From Echinometra lucunter (taxonomy: Eukaryota; Echinodermata; Echinoidea; Camarodonta; Echinometridae), in contig CM057169.1 in assembly GCA_029962745.1 (NCBI GenBank), positions 23,080,510 to 23,144,509 of the forward strand: 64,000 bases of DNA, in the 5' to 3' direction. The position numbers and the translations under genes were made by a program. The first letter of the stretch is position 1; each line of letters opens with the position of its first letter. The notes under the pieces were generated by a model, which saw only the letters and a list, made by a program, of their open reading frames with translations, was not told the origin of the DNA and did no database searches. This document shows, piece by piece, positions 24,780 to 38,800 of this stretch.

Positions 24780-24922
24780 CCAATCATACTTCTCCTTTTA
24801 TCGATGAGGAAATGAGTGCGACTTCAATGACGTCATTTTGTGGCCGGCATTTTGGAAGTGAATGCGATCGCCGGTATATCTTACTACAAGTCGAACGGGA
24901 ATTACCGTTATAAACAGTGAAA
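24780..24922 (+). promoter_or_regulatory. Probable promoter and 5'UTR of importin alpha
   Basis: The segment just before the importin start is richer in G+C than the spacer. It contains a perfect CRE palindrome TGACGTCA at 24828-24835, a GGCCGGC block, and GGAAGTG, an ETS-type core, at about 24854. No TATA box stands out. The start ATG at 24923 has A at -3 (AAAATGT). The transcription start is not determined. Confidence 0.55.
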
Positions 24923-25000
24923 ATGTCGAACTTGTCAATTAACGACCCGGCTATGGCGAGTAGGCTGAAGAGTTTTAAGAATAAGGGAAGAGATCAAGAG
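24923..25000 (+). CDS. KPNA4: Importin alpha exon 1 (residues 1-26)
   Basis: Start ATG through [13 protein letters not shown], the first part of the importin-beta-binding domain. The donor is GTTTGT and the exon ends in phase 0. The following intron is the longest, about 6.3 kb, and holds a LINE remnant and several DNA elements. Confidence 0.93.
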
Positions 25001-28000
25001 GTTTGTACTAATTTTTTTGTTCATTTTATCCAGTTATTTTGGTTCCTTGTAAGAAATGTCATTCTACAGTAAATCATCATCCTATTCACAATTGTGTGTA
25101 TAAACATGTATAACAGAGGCAACGCGCGCTGCGCAGTGCAATGCAGTGTGTTGACTTCTTCTTCTTCTTCTAGATGAGTACAGTCCACCATCTGGTGTAT
25201 TCTCGTACTTGTTTGGCTGGCCGGTGCAGCGTATGTACAGTGCCACATAAAAAAAACTACATGATAACTATGTGCAGCTAAAAACAACGGTAACCCCTTT
25301 TACCGGAGCTGGATTTCCTGTACCTCCTGCCTAAAGGAGATGGCAGAGGTACAGTTCACAAGATCTCCAGGAAGCGAGTTCCAAAGTCTTATAGAGTCCG
25401 GGAAAAATGACTTCTGGTAGACTAGAGTCCTTGCGAAGGGGATTTGGAATTGTTGTGGATGTCCACGATGTGCTGTTGTTACCCGCAATAGGTTGGCATG
25501 AGGAATGTCTGTGAGTTGATTTACTATGCGGTACATCAGCATCATCTTGAGTTGCGCTCGGCGTTCTTGGAGAGATGGCCACTGGAGTTTGGTTAGCATC
25601 GCCGTAACACTGCTTGTTTGATGATAATTTCCCGTGACAAAGCGAGCGTAGCGACGCTGGACCATTTCCAGTCTATGGATGTTGTCTTGGGTATGTGGAT
25701 CCCACACCGTGCTGGCATACTCAAGGATGGGTCGTACTAGTGTGATGTAGCACAGTGCTTTAGTCTTCCTCGGGCAGGGTCTGATGTTTCGCTGCAGAAA
25801 TGCGCTGATGTTGCTTGCCTTCTTGGTGACAGTTTTGATGTGGTGGGTCCAGTTCATGTTGTTCTTGAGATGAATGCCAAGATATTTTGCAGTGTCTGCT
25901 TTCTCAAGAACTTGCCCATGTTGTTGGCAAGCAAGTTTGAGAAAGCAGTCGAATGAATGGTCTGGAATTTTCTATGAATGAGTTGACATTTCTACTCTTT
26001 CACATATAAGTTTTTATCACGAGAAACTGAAAGCCTTTGTGTGTGAATGATGACCATATATGAAACCAGTTCAGTTAATTTATCTAATTCTAACTCATCA
26101 GTATTTTGTTGAAGTAATTCATCATCCTGATCATCATTGACATTGCCTTCATTCATTCATGATAACGACAACAACATTCATAATTCATCTGTTTTATAAA
26201 GTCAGGTGTTACCATCAGTGATCAAAGTATGTACATGTAAGATTAATTTCTTTAAAAAAAAAAAATTATGTACATGTAGGCCCTACATGTAATCCTAAAG
26301 TAAAGAGTAAAATACAGGGAAATCTCGATATAACGAGCTCGGCTATAACGAGGTAATGGCTATAACGAGGGTTTTGTCACGGTCCCAAATTTACTTACGT
26401 GTAAGTCTATGGGGGCATGAACCTGTTATAACGAGATCGGCTATAACGAGATATCGCCTATAACGAGCTAAATCCTGAAGCCCTTAAACAAAGAAATACA
26501 TTGATAATCATTCCCGTTATAATAATGAGCAAGCAAATTTCACTGCAGCTTTATCAATAAAAACCCCTGCAAAAACCATTCAGCCGAGATAACGGCACCG
26601 CTACTGGCACACACAAGTCCCAGCTGGCTCAACTGGGCGGCCGATGCACGCAGATTACGTGTTTTTATTTGTAGCATAGTACAGCGCGCAACTTTTTTTT
26701 TTCATACCGCAGAACAGGCAACCTCGATGGTGCGATGAACTTTCGTGTCATCGGTAATTTTGGCGTCTGAAATTAGTACTTTAAACACATTTTCTGATAT
26801 TATCCAGAATATTATCAGCTAGATCAGAGGATGATATTGTTATCAATGTCTCTGTAGCTGCAAAAGGAGTTCATAAATAGTGGCAGCAGACATCTGTACA
26901 TTCATGTATGTACATGTAGTCCCATACATACATTTTTTTGTTTGTTCTAATATAACGAGGTAACGGCTATAACGAGGAAAACCCTTTGGTCCCGATGACC
27001 TCATTATACCGAGTTTCCCCTGTATAAACATACTACAATACGATAAGGGGTTGGATGTCCGAACACGTAACAAAAATGAAACCTTTTTCGTCTTTGGATT
27101 AAACAAAAACTATGCATTGAATAATGCTAATCATCATCAACATTTGTTCTTTATAATATTCTATTGCTTGTAAACTTCTAATGGCTGTTTAAAATGTCTG
27201 GATACACAACCTGTCCGGACATACAACAAAGCTTAATTGCAGAATACCCCACCATTTTCCCATGTACATGCATGCATGTATGCCCCGTTCTGAAAACAGT
27301 ATGGGTGTATAACGTGGTGGTGGGGTATTCTGCAATTGTTCCTACAACAATTAGTCTACAACTGCTGGGTATACATGTATTTGATGATGTAGACTAAAGG
27401 GTTAATGCAAACTTCATGACATCATGTGACAAATCGAACGCCCCTGCTGCTTGCAGGGCATTTGACATAGGTGCAAGATGCATCGGGTAGTATGCACAAT
27501 GAATTTAGAAAACTCTGAATTTTCAGAGTTTTTCATCCATTTCCACATGAGTTGTCTGGTCGCAAAAATATTGTACTATTAATAATATACAGCAGTAGAG
27601 GTGCACAGCCGATTTGGGAGACACTCTCTGATATTGGAGACTTTGATTCAAAGTCTCCAATATATCAGAGACTGTCTGAACAAGAGGAAAATAGAAACTA
27701 CACCAACAATAAGGCTCTTTGGCTTTTACTCAGCCAAATTTTTTTCCTCTCTGAAATCAGAAGCCCATTTGTTTTGTATGTGGATCATAACAAAAAATGT
27801 TACGAAAACAAAAATGGACGGTGGATTTCTTGAAGGATTTTTGAAAAGGGGTAATTTTTCATGAGGAATCTACTTATCACATTTTCATTTTGAGCCAAAG
27901 TAATCTGTTCTGTTCATAGAAAAACAAATTGATACACAGTCAATTAAGTCATGAAAAAAGGCTTATATTTAACAACACAACTGAGATGGCATAAATATTC

Positions 28001-31000
28001 ATATTTTGAATGACAGCGCCGTAAAAATTAACAACAATAACAACAACATCTCTTTCCTGCAAATGTAAACAAAGAAAGTTGGTCTCCTAAATGGGAGACT
28101 GTCTCCCAAATAGGCTACCAAAAATGTTGAAATAAGTTTCCGTTAATGGAGATGTTCCCCCAAATAGGATACGGTCTCCAATATCGGCCATGCACCTGTA
28201 TTGTACAGCAGTGTACAGTCACAGTAACTAGATGTTATCGGTACTTATTATTTTCTTGGTTGGAAATACAACTTACTGCCAAGAAAAACGGGAAGAAAAC
28301 TCCCAAAGTGATTTGGAAATGAAAATCTGTACATACTGAAAAGTAGAGACAAAGTTTTGAGGCGAATGACATCACATGCTCTAAGCGATGGTACCTCTGT
28401 GTATTATTTGTCTGGTCTGGGTAGGGGGTCGCTGAAGCTTTATTTCTGTTTTGTTCTCTCCATGATACCATAGTATCACTGCTTAGAGCTTTTGACGTTG
28501 CCCTTGTTACCTTCTGGGCCTGGGCGCATGACAAGGTTACACAGGATAGTTTGTGTGCGATGAATTCATAAAACTCTGAAGCAGAAATATCTCATGTTTT
28601 ATACCTTTCAGGTTGTTTGACTAAAGAAATGTTGCACTTGGCAGTCAAAATATACCAATATGTTGATAGTCACTTTAATAGAATACAACTTACCGCTGCA
28701 AAAAAGGAGAAGAAATCTTTTAATAAGTGATGCAGACCCCCCCCCAAATCTTTTAATAAGTGATGCAGACCCCCCCCCCCCCCCCCCATAATACTGAAGG
28801 TAGTGACCCGTGTGCGATGCGAATGATGTCACAAGCTGTAAGTGATGGTACTGTGGTATTTCGGAGAGAACAAAATAGAAATAATGCTCCCATGGCCTGG
28901 TATCAGGGCCTACTTCATCCAGTATTTTGATTTATTGTTCCCAAAATCTGTTTTGCAAGATTAAAATTTGGCACATTTTCTTCTAATTTCTTTTTAAATC
29001 TAATCATCTGTGCTTCCATGTGGTGTTGCCAAACAAAAAAATTTTGGCAGGCATTATAGCCATTAACATTAAAAGTACATGTAAGGCTGTTATTGAACTA
29101 CCGAACCGAATGGAAGTTTGCCGAACATGGCACTTCCGAACAGGACCGAACTGAACTCAAAGATCTGGTTCGGGAGTTTGGCAGTTTTTAACAGAGGATC
29201 ATTAATTTGGCCTTCAGTGAGGACCTTGTCGTGAATTCATTATGCTTAAGAAGATACACCTTGACTTTATTAAAAAATTAATACATACATTTATTGGTGT
29301 GAGATTTCATGAAATTCATGTTTTAAAAGATTTTCTTAAACGAAAAAATAGAAAACCACTAAATACAGTTTGTGTCTCATCTTTCCTTTCATTCTGATAA
29401 ACTTCATAATATTTGCCACCATGAATTTTAGTCATTTTCCAAAAAAAAAAATCATGTTAAAAGCTTGAAAATGTGCCCAAAGATACTTAAGATTGTAATT
29501 GATTGTAATAAGATTGTAATTGATTAACAATTGTAATCGATCATAATAAGATTGTCATCGATTAACAATCGTAATTGATCATAATACTAAATAAAAAAAA
29601 CTGCTTTATTGATAATTCTTTTCATATTTTCATTCCTCTCCTTTATTTTAATTTTTTAAATTTTTCTGTTTTACTATTAATCAGTATGATATGAAAATGA
29701 TCTTTATCTTTTGTTCAGAAAAGAAAATAAATAACAAAGAATCATGAAATAAAGTCATTAACTATTTTTTGTCATACAAAATATATTCATAAAAATTATA
29801 AGAAACATTGACTGGCATTTGCTCTTAAACGGAAAGGGTTCTGGTGGTAATTCAATATCAATGCATGCCTTTTTTTTTTTTTTTTACTAGCCTTTTATTT
29901 TAGAGATATTGCAGAACCCCGAACCGAATCAAAGTTCGGAAAAGAAATTGCCGAACTCTGCCAAACCTAACCGAACCCGAACATGGTGCTTAATTTACAG
30001 CCCTAATTAAAAGTATTTGTTGTAACATACAGTATGTTACTACGTCTTCCGTAGACAGTTCTTATCTGAACTCTCGCACGAAAGATAAGTGCTGAGTTTG
30101 TAGCTTGTTGACATTGATGTTAGGATTTTTATGGAAGAATGCATGTTTGTATGTTAATTTGATTAGATCTACCGGTATGTACCAGCAATAGACCAATAAT
30201 ACGTGTGCAGTGTATGTCGATTAACTCGAAGTTACCCTGTAAATATGTGTATAGTGTAAATGTGAGCATGTAAGATAACTGATAGCAAAGTGTACATGTT
30301 CATGCTTCTTACAAACAGAAAGTGCTGCTGTACTTCTGCTACATTGTACATGTACATGTATTGTAGGCTGTAAAGCTAACACTCATGTCATTATGCCTTC
30401 ATTCACATTTTCTTCATAAAAAGGAATTCAGAATGAGTAATCTGTGACTTGGTTTTAGGAAAGGAAACTTCTGTCTTTATTTCATCAAGGAAATGACCCA
30501 TCTTTTCTTATCATAGAATGCCCTTTGGTCATATTCTATTGCAGGATAAATACATGTAGCAGTGTTTTGTTGGGCTTGAGCAGTACAAGCAAATCTGTAT
30601 AGATTGCTTTATATTTTCCTTTTAATTTCGAACTAGTGCCATCCTCAACAAATCCTTTGCCAACATTTATCTTGGCAAGAATCATTATTGACTGATGAAT
30701 TTGTTCACAGGTCTTTAAAATGTCATTTCAAAAAAGGAAGAAAACCTAAGATTGTGTATGATGCATCACATGATTACATGTGAATCTAGCAGTAAATTAT
30801 ATTTTTTTTATAGTGTGAATATGTTTAAGATACTCTACATGTATTTTTTATGTACAAGTAGGCCACAGCCATATTAGAGCCCTTTCTCTGTTTAACTTAT
30901 AAGGTGAACGTATTTTATTTTATCAGTGTGCTTCAAATTTAAGTAAAGCAAATTGGTTTTGAAAGGGCTAACTTTTTAATGATCTATTTATTTCATTGCA

Positions 31001-34000
31001 GTTAGCAGACAGTGTTGCTAAGATTTGAATGCTACAGAATAAATGTATGGATGAAGGATGACTAATCTTTTCATTCTTCTTTTTTTCTGAAACACAAATA
31101 GCCAAATTAGTGAAGATGGAACTTTTTGGAAGATTTTATACCTAATATGATTTTTTTTAAAAGTTGAATTAAAGAATTAAAAAAAAATGACAAAACAAAA
31201 GATACAAAACTTAAATTTGTCAGTGAAAGTGTGCTTATAATGGTGATATAATTCAATTGTTGGTACAGATTGGTCAAACTATGACTAATATTGATATCTG
31301 ATTGTTTGTGGGTTTTTTTAATCACTAGGAAATGAGAAGACGGCGGACAGAGACTACCGTGGAGCTTAGGAAGAACAAGAGAGAGGAAACTGTCCTGAAG
31401 AGGAGAAATGTCCCAAACCTTGAAAGCACAGACTCAGAAGAAGAATCACCTCTTGTGAGTAATATTACCTTAAATATCTGTAAGGATTTATATGTGGATC
31501 TACGGATGTATGGCATTTCTTTTCATGTGACAGTTTCAATGTCATTGGTTTAGTCACCTTCCACAGACATAGACGGACATGTCATGGCAAACTGAAGATA
31601 GCTGCTAGTTTTATAATCACTGGAATCTGCTATTGTACATGTATGTAGTGATCACTATGCCATAAAAGGCACATGGTATATGCCTCGTCTGAGACTAGCT
31701 TCGTGTAGGTAATATTCCTACATGTACAGAGACTGACATTCTTGTATTTTTCTTCTATGCAACCATATTTAGAAATAATTTTCTACATTTACCTTTCTCT
31801 TCAAAGAGATGAAATGTATTTCATGATTATGCATGTTCAGGGGCCCGTTGCATAAAACTAACTATAATAGTAACTTTGCTGTTATAGTAACTCTTCATGG
31901 AATGCTGAATTTTGATTGGCTGTTGAGCATGGCATGTTGCTCAACAGCCAATCAAAATCCAGTATTCAATGAAGAGTTACTATAACAGCAAAGTTACTAT
32001 TATAGTTAGTTTTATGCAACGGGTCCCAGAACCTATTTTGTTTATCTTATTATGTTTATCCGTGTTCAATGCTATTTTCCGATTTTACAGTACCAAACAC
32101 CTATTCATTCATCTTATTTGTTGTACACAATAAAAACCTAGGTGAATATTTTTAGTTTATACAATATTGTATGAATTGTAATAATTTAATGATAATAAAA
32201 ATATACAGTGTTGATACTGTGCATATCACAGATGTGTCTCTATGTGCTACAGAAGGGAGAAGAGAGGAGAAAACAAGAGAAGAGTGAAATGATATGTTAC
32301 ATGTAGATGGTATAATTTGATTAAAACTAGAGCTTGTCTTGCATGTAACTTTATGGCACAGTAAAAGTTCATTTTGAATTTTATTTGATCTTTTGCAGAT
32401 GAACAAATCAATCTCTGAGATAGTAGTGAATGCCGCTAAGTCTCTTGAACCCAACATACAACTCGATGCAGTCCAAGCAGCTAGGAAACTCTTATCAAGT
32501 GATCGCAATCCTCCCATAGATGGTCTAATAGAATCCGGTATCCTTCCTGTCCTAGTCGGTTGTTTATCAAGAGAAGACAAGTAAGGACTGTGTGTCGAGA
32601 TGAGCTTTTTAAGGATGTGCAATGCAAATGTAAAATATCAATTGGCATAGGCATGTATCTTCATGTACATTTTGCTTTTCTTTGCTGCTCATACTTCATC
32701 AAATAGTTTATGATGTTATATCCCTTTCACTTTCCCTTCACCTGCCTTACATGTACATGTACAGCTGTCCTAATAATGTTTGAATTTATTTTATCATTAT
32801 TTCTTGCTGCGTTTGTACATAATTTGTTAGACAGACATGTTATGTATGTTGTGGGTTTTTTTTCAATGACAGATTTGATTTGATTCTTCTAAAAATATTA
32901 TGATCTTCTGCAGTTTACCCTACTGCATATACATGTAGGACTTTAAGAAAAGATTTGCTAGGAATCGTTAAACCTCTGTTGAGAACACTTAGTGACTTAT
33001 TAAGTAATCTGATGAGCTTTATTTGATTTGTTGTATTCTTCTGTTTCTTTTTCCACATCAGTCCAGCATTACAATTTGAAGCTGCCTGGGCTCTCACAAA
33101 CATCGCATCTGGCACGTCAAAGCAAACGATAGCAGTGGTAGAGGCAGGAGCTGTACCTTTCTTCCTAAAGCTCCTGGAGTCTCAACAACACAACGTAGCT
33201 GAGCAGGCAGTATGGGCCTTAGGAAATATTATAGGTAGGTGTCCATCTTCTAGGAATTCAAGAACAATGCTTTATATCTAGGCTAAAACAGCGCTTCGTT
33301 GAATTATTCCTATTTTTGTTTGTTGAACTGGTCCGTGGTAGCATGTTGTGGTTCGGTTCGGTTAGGGTTGGGTACTTGTACATTGATGAATGCTTGAATG
33401 CTTCCCCAGGGGACTGGAGAATGAGCACATATTGGGAGCAGGCAAGCCTTGATTCAGTGGCCACAGTAGCGATGTACAATGCATCTTTGGCTTTTAGAGA
33501 CAAAGTGCACATGCTCGAGGAAATCATGGTTCCCTAATATTAATATCATAACAATGATATGCTCAATCATCATGATCATGATCTGTATTTCTCGGTCACT
33601 TCTAAAAGAGTATCATACTACCTAGGCACTTGCGAGAGGAGTGAAGTACTCTCTCAAGTTTGAAATGTACTCATGTTCACCTCAAAACCAACTTTTCCTG
33701 TTATCTCTCTTCATTTATTAGGTGATGGACCAACGTGTAGGGATTATTGCATAAAGGAAGGAGTAGTCCGACCTCTGCTTAGCTTCATCAATCCCACAAT
33801 TCCCTTGTCCTTCCTGAGGAATGTGACGTGGGTGATAGTAAACCTGTGCAGGAATAAGGACCCTTCACCGCCTCTAGACACCATTAGGGAGATCTTACCA
33901 GCCCTCCTTGCATTAATCCATCACTCAGACACCAATGTAAGTGTAGTGAAAGTTTGTTAACCTGTTAAGCATGAATTGAATTTGGTAAAACACACATTTT

Positions 34001-35859
34001 CCATAAACCTCAGTCAGAGTTATCTTGGGTTTAAAGACATTCAGTCGTGGGCTTTTGTGGGGAGTGGATCATAATTTGCTGACACCCGACTTTGAGAAAA
34101 ACACAAAATACCTGTAATAGAGCTACATTTCTGGAGCACAGCAAAACAAGTTGTCCCACCACAAACATTCTTCGACCTGCTTCGGGCATTCCTGGGCCAG
34201 GGAAAGTGAGATAATGACTTTGCCATATGGGACAAAGGGTGGAATATACAGAGCATTACATAAGGTCTGTTGGTCATAAAACTCATAGTGATGGACAACA
34301 CCTGTTATTGGTTAAGCACCCATGGTGTCAAATTCCCCATGAAAGCCCACGACTGAGTGTCTTTAATATTCAGCGGGTTAAGAAGACTCAGGATATACAC
34401 AAAAATTGATAGAGACATTGTCTTGTACATGCACATGTGCTGATAGGTTTACTTGTTGGACTATAAAGATGTCTTCAAAATATGATATCAGCCAGTTTAG
34501 TGACAAGAATCAAATGTGCCAAAATTTTGCATCAATCTAATGTTGAGCTGAATAATCACCTTATTATGGTGGGAAAATATTTCTATGATTTTGAGAGGAG
34601 AAACATTTGTTAAATGTCACTACAGATATATCAATATCATGCAGCAGTGATCCTTGTTTTCTAAAATAACAATGTTTAGTTTGAAATGAAGGCCTTTGCT
34701 AATTTGATAAATTCTCAGTGAATACATGGTTATATCAAATACTTTCGTAGTTCATCTCTCTCTTAAGGATTCTCACTTTCAGTCTGATGTCTCCATGATA
34801 TGATTGCTATGTCATCTGTTCAGAGCTAGAAGGTAATTAACTATGTGTATGAGCTAATGCCCTTCTGGCTCCAAACAGATAATTTCATAGTTTTGCATTT
34901 CTTCACATCTTCCTTCCCCTTACAGATACTAGTAGATACCGTGTGGGCACTTTCCTATCTGACAGATGGAGGCAACACACAAATTCAGATGGTCATAGAT
35001 TCAGGAATTGTCCCTACACTGGTTCCCTTATTAAGCAGTAAAGAAGTCAAAGTTCAGGTAGGTATCTTCATAATTTACGTTTATGCAAAGTTATGATAAA
35101 AGTTGAAATTTCCTTGTGCCAAACAGGATACTTATGGTGTGATAGCTATTCTACCATCTGACTCTGTGATGTGTGCATCTGGACATGAAAATTTGAGACC
35201 CTTCCAGAAGATATGAAAATATGAAGAGGGAGAGAGAGAGAGTTTGCTTACCACCAACAGAACTCTACACTGAAATGTTTGGTAGGGGGTTTGGATTGAA
35301 ATTCTGGGCATTCTGTGAAAATTTTCACTTTTGGGGATCTGGACCTGAAATTTTATCCCGCCGCACACTGCACGGTCCGACTGCGATCCGATTTTGGAAA
35401 AATTTGTTATAACATTTGATATGAACATTCAAACATATAAAATCTTAATGATCAAAGTTCGAAAAGTCGTATAAACACTAAAATAAAAATTCCGGGCTAT
35501 TGCAAGCCTCCCTGTAGGAAAAAAAGGGATCTCATTTCCAAATCGTAGTGACGTCATAGCAATCTTTCGATCGGCTAAGATTTGAAGCCGATTTCGCCTT
35601 TACTCTGACCACAAGGCTTGCAGTTAACCAAAATTTAGATTTTAGTATTCCTACCCTTATTCTGAATTTCAGATAAGATAGTTTTACTTGTTTAAGCTTT
35701 CATATTTAATGCAAAATGCCATTTGTTCGAAAATCTGGTCGCAGTCGGATCGTATAGTGTGCGGCGGGCTTTAGGGACCCCATGTGTCCCAGGTGCCTTA
35801 GTGTCAAGCCTTGAGCAATGTGGACTTGAGAAAAACCAATAAGAAACCACACATACAAA

Positions 35860-35899
<40 letters not shown>

Positions 35900-38800
35900 A
35901 TGTGAGGTTGATGAGGGGGGGGGGGGGGGGGCATGATAGTGCATAAGGCACCTTATCAAAAGTCAGAGCCAATTTTGGACGCAGTTTTTTCGCGTCTTCC
36001 CGATCAGCGTCTTTTCCCCTCCAATCCTCCTGTTTCTCCGTAGACAAAACAACGGGGGATCGGGAAAGCCGATGTAAAAGAACGGTCGCGGAGAAGACGA
36101 TCAAAGACGCGAGACGAGACTTTTGATAAGCGGCCTAAAAGAAAGTGAAAAAAAGTCGGTGGAATGGAAGGGTACATAATAATAATTGAGAGAGTATGCA
36201 AAAGGAAATGTTCTTGTGTGAGCTGAGGTATACCATATTCCTTTTAAGCAAGAAACTGTTGCATGCAAGAAATGTTCATGAATTTGCTGGTGATTGAAAT
36301 TCTCTTCACTTGGATCCTAGCATTAAATCTGAGGGAAAGAGAGAGTTTAGTATTCAGTAGTGTAAGTTTAATATTATAAAGTGATTTAATCATTCATTTA
36401 ATTTTGGAGTTTGCAAAAGATTTGATTTAAGTTAAAAATAAAATAATCATCTATAATGTTTCTCATTATGTTAAAGGGGGTACCCAATGTTGAAACAATG
36501 TTAGTTCATTTAAAAGAGCATGATTTTATAAGCAGAAAATCATCTGCCTAAAGTTTTTTTAAAAGTCGTGTTGCCATGGAAACCCCCAAATGTGGTAAGA
36601 AATCAGGATATTTTTGACCCCTCAGCTGTGACCCAGTTTCAACTGGGTACCCACTTTTACGTCAGAATGACGTCAAAGTGGGTACCTTGTCGCGCAATTC
36701 TAGCAAAATGTGTGCAAGGTATAATACATATTGTACAGTCTAGCGCGCAGCACAACTGCAATGCGCTAAGCTGGGTACCCACTTTTACGTCATACCTCAT
36801 ACTCAAATTTTTGGCCAACTCTTGACTTTTCATGAGAAAATTAGCCAAAATGCATTGATTTCGATTGAAAATCATCATATTTTTAATGTTATTCTTCTTA
36901 GAATTCCATTCTCGATCATATATCAAATTTTTTTTGACCATTGTGCAATCACTTTAACAGACAGCAGCATTAAGAGCAGTAGGCAACATCGTAACAGGAA
37001 CAGATGAGCAAACACAGGTTGTTCTTGATCACCATGCACTACAACACTTCCCAGCTCTCCTAGACCATGCAAAGGACAAGATCAACAAGGTACATTTCCT
37101 GCAGATTGTATTTGCATTGTGTTGGCTAACCTGTCTACCAAGACAGGTTTTGCAAATTTGAATTGTCTAATAGTTTCTGTCTCTGTACTTGGACGAATTC
37201 TGTAATTAGTTAATGCGTGAGTGACAGGTAAATATATTCTTTAATTATTAAGGGGGCATGAGTATGTAATATCTCTGGGAAAAACAACAACAACAACAAA
37301 TAAAACAAACAAAAGACAAGCAAACAAGACCAACAGAGCAAAACAGCTTTGGATATGTTTTTGTAATTGTTGGAATTGGTTTGTGTAAATTGCTTGATTC
37401 AGAATATGATGACAAAATCCTATCTCCCAACAGAGGCCTCTCGCACTTGAATTTATTCTTGAAGTGATGAAGCAAGGTGTTCCTGTCCAACCTTAGGTGT
37501 GATTGTGGTCTAATTTAATCTAATGTAATTTATAAAGTTATAGTAGGTGTGTGCTGTTGTAGGTCCCTCTTCCCTTGTGAAGGCATACATTGCAGGGCTG
37601 AAGCTTGCCGACGGATGCGGCAGTGCAGATATAGGAGTGCATCTGAGGCTCCCATTGCTAAATTCAAAGCTATCCCTCAGCGTAAGCGGGAGCAATGGGC
37701 AGTCGATGATGATGGTAGCAATTACCCCTGCTGGTATGCCTTCGTCCCCTTAGGACAGGACATCTTAGCACACCATGTAGGATTTGCATGGTTTGTTCAC
37801 ATCTGATCAAGAATTCAGGATCTGAAGAGGCGATACAAGTGAGGCAGTTGTGGAAATTCATCTATAAGTCAATGGTGTACCCTCTCATGCATTTTTTTTT
37901 TCCAAACAATAACTGCTTCCAGGCCATAATGGCTAATAAAAGTTGGCAGTTGCCCACTAGGCATCACAGAAGAAGAGAGGGTGTCAGTGTGTGTAATGAA
38001 ATATAGATGGTGTATTGATGTTTTTAAATTTAATCCCAAACAAACTAGAGATGTTTTAAAAAGGGAGGGTTGACACAAAGGCTCCCTTCAAGAATAACAG
38101 AGCGTATGACACATCAAAGGTATAACCAAGGTAGAGTTTCATCTTCTGTAGCTGTGTAGACATAAAACCACTTGCATGTGGTTGGTGAACACACATTTTC
38201 ATGGACCCTAGCCTGAGCCATCGCATAAAACTGAAAGGAACTACTTGACAATGTTTGTTTTGACTGGTTATTTCTTTCAGGAGGCTGTATGGTTCCTGTC
38301 AAACATCACAGCAGGTTCTCAGAAGCAAGTCCAGGAAGTCATTGAGGCAGGTCTGATACCACAGATCATCAGGCATTTAGACAGGGTAAGTTGGACCAAG
38401 AAACAGTCTTCACCTGAGATACAGGACCATAGGAAAGACCAGGGCCCTGTAACACAAAGCTTAGCAATTGATAGTAGGATTGATTCTCAGGATTGATTGC
38501 ATTGATCACTATGTCCAATCAATTGTAATAATCAGTCGTACAATTAGTCGCTAAGCTTTGTGTTACTGGGCCAGGGGGTGTTTCATAAAGCTGTTTGTAA
38601 AGTTACAAATAACTTTACAAATGACTTGAATATAGCAAGCCAAATGGGATTCTTAATCATTATAAATCACATCAGCTGAAGCTGAAATATGCAGATGTAG
38701 ATTAACATTACTATTGTTAACAAACACTTTTATTGCAAAGCAAATTTTTTTCTGTAATTTAATTGAGATTAAAGAAAAATGCATTCACACTTTTCTAAAA

